Source: Streptomyces sp. DH-12 (GTDB taxonomy: Bacteria; Actinomycetota; Actinomycetes; Streptomycetales; Streptomycetaceae). Taken from it: a stretch of DNA of 64,000 nt. The translations under genes were made by a program, and so were the position numbers. Positions within the stretch are counted from its first letter, which is position 1. Every line of letters starts with the position of its first letter. Shown piece by piece: positions 18,012 through 26,767 of the stretch. The notes beneath the pieces were generated by a model. It did not search any database. It saw only the letters and a program-made list of their open reading frames with translations, and was not told where the DNA came from. The DNA lies in the NCBI RefSeq assembly GCF_002899455.1, contig NZ_PPFB01000001.1, positions 5,121,001-5,185,000 of the forward strand. The letters run 5' to 3'.

Positions 18012-19082
18012 ATGACTCATACACCCACAGCTCACACCCCCGCGCAGGGGCAGGCGAGAGTGCAGTTCACCGTTCCCGCCCAGCACCCCATGGTGACCGT
18101 GCTGGGATCCGGCGACGCCCTCCTGCGTGTGATCGAGAAGGCCTTCCCGGGGGCCGACATCCACGTCCGGGGCAATGAGATCAGCGCGGTCGGCGACGCC
18201 ACGGAGGTCGCCCTCATTTCGCGCGTGTTCGACGAGATGATGCTGGTGCTCCGCACCGGGCAGCCGATGACGGAGGACGCAGTGGAACGCTCGATCGCCA
18301 TGCTCAAGGCGAGCGACAGCGGGGAGAGCGACGGCCAGGAGACCCCGGCCCAGGTGCTCACCCAGAACATCCTGTCCTCGCGCGGCCGCACGATCCGCCC
18401 CAAGACGCTCAACCAGAAGCGCTACGTGGACGCGATCGACAAGCACACCATCGTCTTCGGCATCGGCCCGGCCGGTACCGGCAAGACCTACCTGGCCATG
18501 GCCAAGGCGGTGCAGGCCCTGCAGTCCAAGCAGGTCAACCGCATCATCCTGACCCGGCCCGCGGTCGAGGCGGGCGAGCGGCTGGGCTTCCTGCCGGGCA
18601 CGCTCTACGAGAAGATCGACCCGTACCTGCGCCCGTTGTACGACGCGCTGCACGACATGCTCGACCCCGACTCGATCCCCCGGCTGATGGCCGCGGGCAC
18701 CATCGAGGTCGCGCCGCTGGCGTACATGCGCGGCCGCACGCTCAACGACGCCTTCATCATCCTCGACGAGGCCCAGAACACGAGCCCCGAGCAGATGAAG
18801 ATGTTCCTCACCCGCCTCGGCTTCGACTCGAAGATCGTGATCACGGGTGACGTGACGCAGGTGGACCTGCCCGACGGCACCAAGTCCGGTCTGCGCCAGG
18901 TCCAGGACATCCTGGAGGGCCTGGAGGACGTCCACTTCTCCCGGCTGTCGTCGCACGACGTGGTCCGGCACAAGCTGGTGGGCCGTATCGTCGACGCGTA
19001 CGAGAAGTACGACAGCCAGCACGGCACCGAGAACGGCACCCACAAGGGCGGCCGCGGCCGGTCCGGGCACAAGGGGAAGTAG
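18012..19082 (+). CDS. PhoH-like ATPase (YbeZ)
   Basis: A 356-residue PhoH/YbeZ-type P-loop ATPase, linked to ribosome and RNA metabolism together with YbeY. The central ATPase has Walker A GPAGTGKT, the downstream RPAVEAGERLGFLPG segment, Walker B IILDEAQN, and a sensor region VITGDVTQVDLP. A C-terminal Gly/Lys/Arg-rich tail follows. ATG 18012 matches the family N-terminus; a strong GAGGAGGA lies 23 bases upstream and could instead serve a start not seen. ybeY follows after 12 bases, so the two form an operon with the CNNM/CorC gene. Confidence 0.92.
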   Translation: MTHTPTAHTPAQGQARVQFTVPAQHPMVTVLGSGDALLRVIEKAFPGADIHVRGNEISAVGDATEVALISRVFDEMMLVLRTGQPMTEDAVERSIAMLKASDSGESDGQETPAQVLTQNILSSRGRTIRPKTLNQKRYVDAIDKHTIVFGIGPAGTGKTYLAMAKAVQALQSKQVNRIILTRPAVEAGERLGFLPGTLYEKIDPYLRPLYDALHDMLDPDSIPRLMAAGTIEVAPLAYMRGRTLNDAFIILDEAQNTSPEQMKMFLTRLGFDSKIVITGDVTQVDLPDGTKSGLRQVQDILEGLEDVHFSRLSSHDVVRHKLVGRIVDAYEKYDSQHGTENGTHKGGRGRSGHKGK

Positions 19083-19094
19083 ACCGAGCACCAG

Positions 19095-19592
19095 ATGTCG
19101 ATCGACGTCAACAACGAGTCCGGAACCGAGGTCGACGAGCAGGCGATCCTCGACATCGCCCGCTACGCACTGGCCCGGATGCGCATCCACCCGCTCTCCG
19201 AGCTGTCGGTGATCGTGGTGGACGCGGGCGCCATGGAGCAGCTCCACATCCAGTGGATGGACCTGCCCGGTCCCACGGACGTCATGTCGTTCCCCATGGA
19301 CGAACTGCGGCCCCCGTCGAAGGACGACGACGAGCCCCCGCAGGGGCTGCTCGGCGACATCGTGCTCTGCCCCGAGGTCGCCGCCAGACAGGGCGCCGAG
19401 GCGCCCACGCGGCACACCATGGACGAGGAGCTCCAGCTGCTCACCGTCCACGGTGTGCTGCACCTGCTCGGCTACGACCACGAGGAACCGGACGAGAAGG
19501 CCGAGATGTTCGGCCTCCAGGCGGCCATCGTGGACGGCTGGCGCGCGGAGAAGGGTCTCACCGGCCCCTCTCCGGCCCCGACCGTCTCATGA
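19095..19592 (+). CDS. ybeY: YbeY rRNA maturation endoribonuclease
   Basis: A 165-residue single-strand-specific, zinc-dependent RNase that takes part in 16S rRNA 3' maturation and ribosome quality control. The zinc site is HGVLHLLGYDH (HxxxHxxxxxH), near residues 117-127, followed by a family-typical E..M segment. LGDIVLCPE is a further family motif. Starts 12 bases after phoH-like; the CNNM/CorC gene overlaps its stop by 4 bases (ATGA), so the three are translationally linked. Confidence 0.97.
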   Translation: MSIDVNNESGTEVDEQAILDIARYALARMRIHPLSELSVIVVDAGAMEQLHIQWMDLPGPTDVMSFPMDELRPPSKDDDEPPQGLLGDIVLCPEVAARQGAEAPTRHTMDEELQLLTVHGVLHLLGYDHEEPDEKAEMFGLQAAIVDGWRAEKGLTGPSPAPTVS

Positions 19593-20908
19593 GCGCCCCA
19601 CTCGTCCTGGGGGCGCTCGCGCTCGTCGTCGTCGCCTGGCTCGCCGCGTGCGCGGAGGCCGGCATCGCGCGCGTCTCCAGCTTCCGCGCCGAGGAGGCCG
19701 TACGGTCCGGGCGCCGGGGCAGCGCCAAGCTCGCCCGGATCGCGGCCGACCCCACCCGTTACCTCAACGTGGCGCTGCTGGTCCGCATCATCTGCGAGAT
19801 GTCCGCCGCCTCGCTGATCACCTACGGCAGCGTGCGCGAGTTCGACGGCACGGCCCAGGCGCTGCTGGTCGCCATCGCCGTCATGGTCCTGGTGTCGTAC
19901 GTCGCCGTCGGGGTCTCCCCGCGCACCATCGGCCGGCAGCACCCGCTGAACACGGCCACGGTCGCCGCGTACGTGCTCGTGCCGCTGGCCCGGATCATGG
20001 GCCCGATCCCCTCGCTGCTGATCCTCATCGGCAACGCCCTCACGCCCGGCAAGGGCTTCCGGCACGGCCCCTTCGCCTCCGAGGCGGAGCTGCGCGCGCT
20101 GGTGGACCTCGCGGAGGCGGAGTCGCTGATCGAGGACGAGGAGCGCCGCATGGTGCACTCGGTCTTCGAGCTGGGCGACACCCTGGTGCGCGAGGTGATG
20201 GTGCCGCGCACCGACCTGGTGGTCATCGAGCGGTACAAGACCATCCGCCAGGCCCTCACCCTCGCCCTGCGCTCCGGCTTCTCCCGCATCCCGGTGACCG
20301 GCGAGAGCGAGGACGACATCGTCGGCATCGTGTACCTGAAGGACCTCGCCCGCAGGACGCACATCAGCCGGGACGCGGAGAGCGACCTGGTGTCCACGGC
20401 GATGCGGCCCGTGTTCTTCGTGCCCGACACCAAGAACGCCGGCGACCTGCTGCGCGAGATGCAGAAGGAGCGCAACCACGTCGCCGTCGCGGTCGACGAG
20501 TACGGCGGCACCGCGGGCATCGTCACCATCGAGGACATCCTCGAGGAGATCGTCGGCGAGATCACCGACGAGTACGACCGCGAGCTGCCCCCGGTGGAGA
20601 AGCTCGGCGAGGGCCGCCACCGGGTCACCGCCCGCCTCGACATCACCGACCTGGGCGAGCTGTACGGGCTGGAGGAGTTCGACGACGAGGACGTGGAGAC
20701 CGTCGGCGGACTGCTCGCCAAGCGGCTGGGCCGGGTGCCCATCGCGGGCGCGTCGTCCGTGGTGGAGCTGCCGGACGGCCGCGAGCTGCGGCTGACGGCG
20801 GAGGCGGCGGCCGGACGCCGGAACAAGATCGTGACGGTGCTGGTGGAGCCGGTGGGTCCGACGGGCCCGGTGGACCCGCCGTCCGGCGAGGAGGCGGGGG
20901 AGGAGTGA
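19589..20908 (+). CDS. CNNM/CorC family transporter-associated protein (DUF21-CBS-CorC)
   Basis: A 439-residue membrane protein with an N-terminal DUF21/CNNM domain of about four membrane segments (from LVLGALALVVVAWLAACAEAG), two CBS domains in the middle (VMVPRTDLVVIE and AVDEYGGTAGIVTIEDILEE are hallmark strings) and a C-terminal CorC_HlyC domain. Relatives mediate magnesium/cobalt efflux. ATG 19589 overlaps the ybeY stop. The MmcQ-like gene overlaps its own stop by 4 bases. The order phoH-ybeY-corC is common in bacteria. Confidence 0.93.
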   Translation: MSAPLVLGALALVVVAWLAACAEAGIARVSSFRAEEAVRSGRRGSAKLARIAADPTRYLNVALLVRIICEMSAASLITYGSVREFDGTAQALLVAIAVMVLVSYVAVGVSPRTIGRQHPLNTATVAAYVLVPLARIMGPIPSLLILIGNALTPGKGFRHGPFASEAELRALVDLAEAESLIEDEERRMVHSVFELGDTLVREVMVPRTDLVVIERYKTIRQALTLALRSGFSRIPVTGESEDDIVGIVYLKDLARRTHISRDAESDLVSTAMRPVFFVPDTKNAGDLLREMQKERNHVAVAVDEYGGTAGIVTIEDILEEIVGEITDEYDRELPPVEKLGEGRHRVTARLDITDLGELYGLEEFDDEDVETVGGLLAKRLGRVPIAGASSVVELPDGRELRLTAEAAAGRRNKIVTVLVEPVGPTGPVDPPSGEEAGEE

Positions 20909-21264
20909 CCCCGGAGCGGCTGCGCGCCCTGTGCCTGTCCTTCAACGCGGCGGTGGAGGAGTTCCCCTTCAATCCGGAGATCTCGGTCTTCAAGGTGCTG
21001 GGGAAGATGTTCGCCCTGACGGACCTGGGCGCGCGGCCGCTGAAGGTCAACCTCAAGTGCGACCCGCAGGACGCGATCCGGCTCCGCGCCGAGCACCCGG
21101 ACCTGATCGTCCCCGGCTGGCACATGAACAAGCGGCACTGGAACACGGTGACGGCGGACGGAGACCTTCCGGACCGCCTGGTCACGGAGCTGGTCGAGGA
21201 CTCCTACGACCTGGTCGTCGCCGGCCTCCCCCGAGCCGAACGCCTGCGCCTCGACCGCCCGTAG
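20905..21264 (+). CDS. MmcQ/YjbR family DNA-binding-like protein
   Basis: A 119-residue MmcQ/YjbR (CyaY-fold) protein, function not established. Motifs seen are LSFNAAVEEFPF, VFKVLGKMFAL, LKCDP and the WHMNKRHWNTV signature. It starts at GTG 20905 within GTGA shared with the preceding stop, so it is the fourth gene of the phoH operon. The Cdd-like gene after it has its own promoter. Confidence 0.9.
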   Translation: MTPERLRALCLSFNAAVEEFPFNPEISVFKVLGKMFALTDLGARPLKVNLKCDPQDAIRLRAEHPDLIVPGWHMNKRHWNTVTADGDLPDRLVTELVEDSYDLVVAGLPRAERLRLDRP

Positions 21265-21272
21265 CGCCCCCT

Positions 21273-21287
21273 TATGCTCGGGTCATG
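21273..21287 (+). promoter_or_regulatory. -10 box TATGCT with leaderless-type start
   Basis: TATGCT (21273-21278) ends 6 bases before ATG 21285 and no ribosome binding site is present. Confidence 0.5.
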
Positions 21288-21638
21288 ACCGAGACTCCCG
21301 ACCTCGACCCCGAGGACCGCAAGATCGTCACCCTGGCCCGCTCCGTCCGGGCCCGCAACGGCGTGCCCGAGGGCGCGGCCGTACGCGACGAGACCGGCCG
21401 CACGTACGCCGCCGGCACCGTCGCCCTGGACTCGCTGAAGCTCAGCGCGCTGCGCACGGCGGTGGCGATGGCGGTGGCGTCCGGCGCGACCTCGCTGGAG
21501 GCGGCGGCGGTGGTGACGGAGGCGGAATCGGCCTCCGCGGAGGACCTCGCGGCGGTACGGGACCTGGGCGGGGCTCAGACGCCGGTGCTGGTGGCCGGCC
21601 CGGACGGCACGGTCCGCGAGACGCTCACGGCGGACTGA
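21285..21638 (+). CDS. Cytidine deaminase-like protein lacking zinc ligands
   Basis: A 117-residue protein aligned by eye with cytidine deaminases: EDRKIVTLARSVRARNG corresponds to the Cdd N-terminal helix, GRTYAAGTVALDSLKL to the substrate-binding strand, and LSALRTAVAMAVASGA to the helix that normally carries Cys/His-Ala-Glu. The whole protein has no Cys and no His, so the zinc site (HAE/CAE and PCxxC) is gone and the enzyme should be inactive as a deaminase. Position after the phoH-ybeY-corC block is where cdd sits in many Gram-positives. A scaffold or regulatory role is only a guess. Confidence 0.8.
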   Translation: MTETPDLDPEDRKIVTLARSVRARNGVPEGAAVRDETGRTYAAGTVALDSLKLSALRTAVAMAVASGATSLEAAAVVTEAESASAEDLAAVRDLGGAQTPVLVAGPDGTVRETLTAD

Positions 21639-22006
21639 TCCGGCCCGCCGCCGCACTCGTCGCGCGACGCCTTCCGCGCATTGGGGGACACGCCGGCCCG
21701 GCAGGAGGCCGCCGGCCGGCGTGGCCCCCGGGCCGGCGACCGTCAACGCCGACTGCGGCAGCTACGGCGGCGGTGCGGAGCGGCAGATCGAGCCCACCAC
21801 GTCCGCTGCCGAGGTGCGGCTGACGGCGGAGCTGAACGCGCCGCACGCGGAGCGGCAGCGGCTCATCGCCGAGGCCGCCCGCGTCAAGGCCGCCAAGAAG
21901 TCCTCCGACCGGTGGTGACCATCGGCTCGCTCTGTGCCTGCGCCGGCCGCTGGGCAGAACCGGCTGTACGGGCGGCACGCCGGAGAGCCTCCGCGAGTAC
22001 TTCCTC
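21639..22006. other. Spacer with a possible short remnant reading frame
   Basis: No convincing gene. A GTG-started frame at 21721-21918 (65 codons) ends in a charged helix (AAEVRLTAELNAPHAERQRL, then AEAARVKAAKKSSDRW) that could be the tail of a degraded coiled-coil protein. The following 88 bases show nothing recognisable. This stretch begins the accessory segment between the Cdd-like gene and era. Confidence 0.35.
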
Positions 22007-22369
22007 TCAACCAGTGACCAGGGTGCGCCACTTGTCCGCATGCATCACAGGTGTCACCACGACGGCCTGGAAAGGCCCCGGGGCGCGGAAAGCGATCACC
22101 AGCTCACCCGGCTCGTCGCCGTCCCGCACTTCAGTGATCTGAGCTCGGGAGGTGTGCCAGCCGCCGTCCGAGGCGGTGAGTTCCGAGTTCGCTTTGAAGT
22201 GCACGTGGTCGTCGTGGACCTCCAAGACGCCCGCCACCCCGTGGGGGGCTTCGGGTGCCTCATAGGCGGTGGCATCGGCGACCAGAGCCCGCCCCGAGTT
22301 CACCGCAGCGACGAATCGGTCGATCTGGGCGTTCGCTCTGCGACTGCTCCACCAACTGCGAACTGCCAC
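22007..22369 (-). CDS. Hypothetical protein, 120 residues
   Basis: I do not recognise this protein. It starts VAVRSWWSSRRANAQ at GTG 22369, preceded by a purine-rich AGAGGACGGGGAA, and has alternating strands and a late TPVMHADKWRTLVTG. There is no signal peptide or membrane segment. A small soluble beta-rich domain seems likely. It is transcribed away from the GH1 gene and toward the end of the Cdd-like gene. The 150 bases between 22369 and 22521 may hold promoters for both directions. Confidence 0.6.
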   Translation of the reverse strand: MAVRSWWSSRRANAQIDRFVAAVNSGRALVADATAYEAPEAPHGVAGVLEVHDDHVHFKANSELTASDGGWHTSRAQITEVRDGDEPGELVIAFRAPGPFQAVVVTPVMHADKWRTLVTG

Positions 22370-22479
22370 CCGGTTCCCCGTCCTCTGCTCACTCGATTCG
22401 CCCCGACAGTGTGCATCGCCAGGGTGACCAGGCGGTACGCGGGGCCCGGTCCTGGGACGCGGACGCCCGGTGATGTCGT

Positions 22480-22500
22480 GTCAACGGCAAGGGCGTTGAC
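22480..22500. promoter_or_regulatory. Candidate operator upstream of the beta-glucosidase gene
   Basis: GTCAACG (22480-22486), a 7-base spacer, and CGTTGAC (22494-22500) form a perfect inverted repeat 20 bases before the start. LacI-family repressors often control GH1 genes in Streptomyces, but no regulator gene is adjacent. Confidence 0.45.
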
Positions 22501-22520
22501 GCCGAGGGGAGCCGGTGCGG

Positions 22521-23873
22521 ATGATCCGGGCCATGGTGACGACGCGTCCGATGCCCCGTTTCCCGGCCGGCTTCCTGTGGGGTGTGTCGACCTCGGCGCA
22601 CCAGATCGAGGGCGCGGTCGACGCGCGCGAGGCGTCCGTGTGGGACGTGTTCACGGCCGAGCCGGGCCGGGTGCGGGACGGGTCCACGGCGGCCGTGGCC
22701 TGCGACCACGTGCGCCGCCACCGCGAGGACGTGGCGCTGCTGGCGGACCTGGGCGTGAATGCGTACCGCTTCTCGGTGTCCTGGCCGCGGGTGCGGGCCG
22801 AGGGCGGCCTGGACTTCTACGACCGGCTGGTCGACGACCTGCTGGCAGCGGAGGTGCGGCCGGTGCCGACGCTGTTCCACTGGGACCTTCCGGCGGACCT
22901 GGACTGGCTGGAGCGGGACACGGCGGAGCGGTTCGCGGAGTACGTGACGGGGGTCGTCGCGCGGCTGGGCGACCGGGTGACGAAGTGGATCACCCTGAAC
23001 GAGCCCGCCGAGCACACCCTGCTGGGCCACGCGCTGGGCGTGCACGCGCCGGGCCGGACGCTGCTGTTCGACGCGCTGCCGGTGGCCCACCACCAACTGC
23101 TGGCGCACGGCCTGGCGGTACGGGCGCTGCGCGCGGCCGGGGCCGGTGACATCGGCGTCGCGAACTCCCACGGCCCGACCTGGGCCGCCTCCGAGGACGC
23201 GGCGGACGTGGCGGCCGCGGACTTCTACGACGTCCTGCTCAACCGCCTGTTCGCCGAACCGCTGCTGCTCGGCCGCTACCCGGAGGGCATCGGTGAGCTG
23301 ATGCCCGGCGACGTCGAGGCGGACCTGGAGGTCATCGCCGAGCCGTTGGACTGGTACGGGATCAACTACTACGCGCCGACGAGAGTGGGCGCACCCCAGG
23401 GCGCCGAGGACGCCGAGAGCGCCGAGACCGAGTTCGGCGGTGTCCGGATGCCGGCCGGACTGCCCTTCTCGGTACGGGAGATCGACGGGTACCCGGTGAC
23501 GGACTTCGGCTGGCCGGTGGTCCCGGAGGGGCTGACCGAGCTGCTCACCGGCTTCCGCTCACGCTACGGCGACCGGCTCCCCCCGGTCGTCGTCACGGAG
23601 AACGGCTGCGCGTACGAGGGCCTGGACGACACCGACCGCGTCGCCTACCTGGACGGCCACGTCCGCGCCCTGCACCGGGCGGTGGAGGCGGGCGTGGACG
23701 TGCGCGGCTACTTCGTGTGGTCGCTGCTGGACAACTTCGAGTGGGCGGAGGGATACGCCCGCCGCTTCGGTCTGGTCCACGTGGACTTCGCGACGCAGCG
23801 GCGGACGCCGAAGGCGTCGTACGCCTGGTACCGGGAGCTGCTGCGCGAGCAGCGGGGCCGGCCCGGCCGGTGA
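22521..23873 (+). CDS. GH1 family beta-glucosidase
   Basis: A 450-residue family 1 glycoside hydrolase. FPAGFLWGVSTSAHQIEGA is the family N-terminal signature; the acid/base Glu is in TLNEPAEH (about residue 161) and the nucleophile Glu in VVTENGCAYEG (about residue 360). YFVWSLLDNFEWAEGY is the C-terminal aglycone-site motif. No signal peptide, so it probably hydrolyses imported cellobiose or aryl-glucosides in the cytosol. AGGGGAG sits 9 bases before ATG 22521; GTG 22515 is too close to it. No transporter is adjacent, so the sugar must enter elsewhere. Confidence 0.93.
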   Translation: MIRAMVTTRPMPRFPAGFLWGVSTSAHQIEGAVDAREASVWDVFTAEPGRVRDGSTAAVACDHVRRHREDVALLADLGVNAYRFSVSWPRVRAEGGLDFYDRLVDDLLAAEVRPVPTLFHWDLPADLDWLERDTAERFAEYVTGVVARLGDRVTKWITLNEPAEHTLLGHALGVHAPGRTLLFDALPVAHHQLLAHGLAVRALRAAGAGDIGVANSHGPTWAASEDAADVAAADFYDVLLNRLFAEPLLLGRYPEGIGELMPGDVEADLEVIAEPLDWYGINYYAPTRVGAPQGAEDAESAETEFGGVRMPAGLPFSVREIDGYPVTDFGWPVVPEGLTELLTGFRSRYGDRLPPVVVTENGCAYEGLDDTDRVAYLDGHVRALHRAVEAGVDVRGYFVWSLLDNFEWAEGYARRFGLVHVDFATQRRTPKASYAWYRELLREQRGRPGR

Positions 23874-23876
23874 CGG

Positions 23877-24830
23877 TCAGAAGCCGAGGCGGCGCAGCTG
23901 CTTGGGGTCCCGCTGCCAGTCCTTGGCGACCTTGACGTGCAGGTCGAGGAAGACGGGCGTGCCGAGAAGCGCCTCGATCTGCTTGCGGGACTTGATGCCG
24001 ACGTCCTTCAGGCGCTTGCCCTTGGGGCCGATGACGATGCCCTTCTGGCTGGAGCGCTCGATGTAGAGGTTGGCGTGGATGTCGAGCAGCGGCTTGTCGG
24101 CGGGGCGGTCCTCGCGCGGCAGCATCTCCTCGACGACCACGGCGATGGAGTGCGGCAGCTCGTCGCGCACGCCCTCCAGGGCGGCCTCGCGGATCAGCTC
24201 GGCGACCATGACCTGCTCGGGCTCGTCGGTGAGGTCGCCTTCCGGGTACAGCGCGGGGCCCTCGGGCATCAGCGGGATCAGCAGGTCCGCGAGCAGGTCC
24301 ACCTGCTTGCCCGCGGTTGCCGACACCGGGACGATCTCCGCCCAGGTGATGCCCAGCTCCTTGCCGAGCTGGTCGACGGCGATCAGCTGCTCGGCGAGCG
24401 CCTTGCCGTCCACCAGGTCGGTCTTGGTGACGATGGCGATCTTCGGGGTCTTCCTGATCCCGGCCAGTTCCTTGGCGATGAAACGGTCGCCGGGGCCGAT
24501 CTTCTGGTCGGCGGGCAGACAGAACCCGATCGCGTCCACCTCCGCCCAGGTGGTCCGCACGACGTCGTTCAGCCGCTCGCCGAGCAGGGTGCGCGGCTTG
24601 TGCAGCCCGGGGGTGTCCACCAGGATCAGCTGCGCGTCCGGCCGGTGCACGATGCCGCGCACGGTGTGCCGGGTGGTCTGCGGCCGGTTCGAGGTGATCG
24701 CCACCTTCTGCCCGACCAGAGCGTTCGTGAGGGTGGACTTGCCCGCGTTGGGACGGCCCACGAAGCAGGCGAAACCGGCCCGGTGGACGGCGTCGGCCGG
24801 CTGGTCGGATGACTGGGTACGAACACTCAT
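23877..24830 (-). CDS. era: Era GTPase
   Basis: Era is an essential GTPase that helps 30S assembly and binds the 3' end of 16S rRNA. The 317-residue protein has G1 GRPNAGKST, G2 around NRPQTTRHTV, G3 DTPG, G4 TKTD (the N is replaced by T) and a C-terminal KH domain with GPKGKRLKDVGIKSR. ATG 24830 is the family start; GAGAAT ends 7 bases upstream with no ribosome binding site. The gene is convergent with the GH1 gene, only 3 bases apart, and is opposite in strand to the phoH-ybeY-corC block. Confidence 0.96.
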   Translation of the reverse strand: MSVRTQSSDQPADAVHRAGFACFVGRPNAGKSTLTNALVGQKVAITSNRPQTTRHTVRGIVHRPDAQLILVDTPGLHKPRTLLGERLNDVVRTTWAEVDAIGFCLPADQKIGPGDRFIAKELAGIRKTPKIAIVTKTDLVDGKALAEQLIAVDQLGKELGITWAEIVPVSATAGKQVDLLADLLIPLMPEGPALYPEGDLTDEPEQVMVAELIREAALEGVRDELPHSIAVVVEEMLPREDRPADKPLLDIHANLYIERSSQKGIVIGPKGKRLKDVGIKSRKQIEALLGTPVFLDLHVKVAKDWQRDPKQLRRLGF

Positions 24831-24872
24831 GCCGACCATTCTCCCTGATCGCCGGACCCGGTCGAACCACCG

Positions 24873-24907
24873 CGGGCCCCGGCTCCCGCAGGGGAGGCCG
24901 GGGCCCG
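24873..24907 (-). terminator. Terminator downstream of the FG-GAP pseudogene
   Basis: CGGGCCCCGGCTCCC (24873-24887) and GGGAGGCCGGGGCCCG (24892-24907) form a 15-bp stem with one bulge and a 4-base loop, between the FG-GAP remnant and era. Confidence 0.65.
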
Positions 24908-24928
24908 TCGGGGGTGTCGCCGCGGTCG

Positions 24929-26450
24929 TCAGCCGAAGGCCTTGACCGCGTTCCAGTCCACGCTCAGCACGGTCTTCACCGAGGGGCCGGTGCTGGCCCG
25001 GGACGGGTGGTAGATCCGGGTCGCGCCGTCGGAGCGCAGCCGCGCCCAGATGTCCGGGATGCCGTCGCCGCTGACGTCGGGGATGCCGAGCGCGGTCGCC
25101 ACGTTGGCCTCCGACCAGTTGGTGCCATAGCCCACGTCGCCGTTGAGCGAGCCGGTGGCGAGCTTCAGCGAGACCAGGTCGACGCTGCCGCTGACGGGGC
25201 CGGGCCGCCCGTGCCGGACGTACATGTTGCCGTTGTCCAGGTTGCGCCACAGCAGGTCGGGCGTCTTGTCGCCGTTGATGTCGGCGACGTTGACGATCTC
25301 GCGCCGGGCCCAGGCGTCGGAGTTCATCAGCGTGGCCTCCCGGAAGGTGCCTCCGGTGTAGCCGGACAGCGTCCAGAACTGGGCGCCGGCCCGCAGGACC
25401 AGGTCGGGGTGGCGGTCGCCGGTGATGTCGCCGACCGCTCTGATCTGGGTCCACGTGGAGGGTGCGGGGGCGTTCGACGGCAGCCGGATCGCGATCCGCT
25501 CGCCCACGTCGAAGCTGCCGTAGCCGTCACCGGGGTACAGCCACGCCTTGCCGTCCGGGGTCACCGCGAACAGGTCGGTGGTGCCGTCGCCGGGGAAGGC
25601 GTCCGCGTAGTGCGTGATCAGCGCGGCCTTGCCGGTGGCCGGGTCGTACCAGTGGTCCGCGGGGTGCAGCGTGGTCTCGCCGGTCCTGGCGTCCTTGGTG
25701 TAGGCGGCGCCGAGGCAGCCGTACAGCTCGCCGCCCTCACTGCCGACGCAGTTCATCAGCTTGCCGGCCGCGTCCACGATGAGCAGGTCGGGGAGGCCGT
25801 CACCACTGGTGTCCCAGGGCGCGTCGGCCTTGTCCCGGGGCGGGACGTAGAAGGCGTAGTCGGTGCGGACGCTCTGGTTGCCGTAGGCGTCGTAGGCGTG
25901 GACCAGCAGCCAGTTCGGTCCCGCGTGGGCGGGCGCCAGGCTCACGGTCGCCTTTCCGCCCGTGGCCGGCACCTCGGTCCACCCCAGGCCCTCGATGGTG
26001 TAGCGGAACCTCGTCGCGCCGGTCGAGACGAACGTCACCGAGCCGGTCGTGCCGAAGGGTTCTTCGCCCAGGTCAGGCCGTCGGAGGTGGCCTCTGGGAA
26101 GTCCTCGGTCTCGATCTCGGGCTGCGGTGGGGCGGTGGCGTCGACGGTGATCCGGCAGGGTTCGTTGGTGTTCGGCGGGAAGTAGCTGGACGCCGCGTTC
26201 TCGGTGTCCACCGCGCGCACGTCCCACGAGTAGGTGGTCTTGTCGGTCAGGGGGAAGGTGACGGGGATCTGCACCGTGGCGGTGCCGCTGGAGTTCGGCT
26301 TGGCGATCCTGGCCGCCGGGACCGTGCCGCCGTTCTTCCAGAAGCGGAACTGCAGCTCACGGAGGTTGCCGTCGGCGTCCTTGGCGTTCGCCGACAGGGT
26401 GATGTTCGTCTTGCCGATGGTCACGCCCGCGCCGGGACCGGGCTTGCAGG
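24929..26450 (-). pseudogene. FG-GAP/VCBS-repeat secreted protein: 5'-truncated and frameshifted
   Basis: The remnant encodes the C-terminal part of a large extracellular FG-GAP repeat protein. Several calcium-binding repeats are clear: DTSGDGLPDLLIV, AVGDITGDRHPDLVLR, NVADINGDKTPDLLWR and VPDVSGDGIPDIWAR, after a fibronectin-like region (KDADGNLRELQFRFW). The reading switches frame near 26064-26067: DGLTWA continues in one frame as KNPSARPAR-stop and in the other as EEPFGTTGSV, consistent with loss of one base. The 5' side ends abruptly: the same frame meets a stop at 26458-26460, inside sequence of an unrelated gene on the other strand. No signal peptide remains, so no working product is expected. 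Confidence 0.85.
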
Positions 26451-26715
26451 CGCCACATCACCGGCACGGAGATCGCCAAGGACCGTGAGGCGTTCGCCGG
26501 CCGCATCGCCGAGGAGCTGACCTACACCAGCGCCACCGACTGGCTGTCCCGCAGCGTCACCGTGCCCGCCGCCACCGAGCTGGGCCGGCGAAACCGCGGC
26601 GACGGGCTGAGCCCGCTGATCGCCTGGCGGGTCACCGAGCCCGAGGAGATCGCGTACACCAAGTCCTCCGGCACCGGCGACGACACCCGCACCCAGCGCG
26701 TCGTCCGGACGAGGA
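26451..26715 (+). pseudogene. RHS-type protein fragment
   Basis: A short open stretch reading HITGTEIAKDREAFAGRI, EELTYTSATDWLSRSVTVP and later AWRVTEPEEIAYTKSSGTGDDTRT resembles the middle of Streptomyces RHS/YD-repeat toxins. It has no start codon context at its 5' edge, where it joins the truncated FG-GAP gene head to head. At its 3' edge, about 26700-26730, the frame changes and the sequence becomes a ricin-lectin piece. It is therefore an internal fragment left after deletions. The RHS assignment rests on remembered family wording and is moderate. Confidence 0.6.
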
Positions 26716-26767
26716 CCACCTTCTGTGCCTCACGGTCCAGGGCGGCAACTCCGCCAACGCCACCCCG

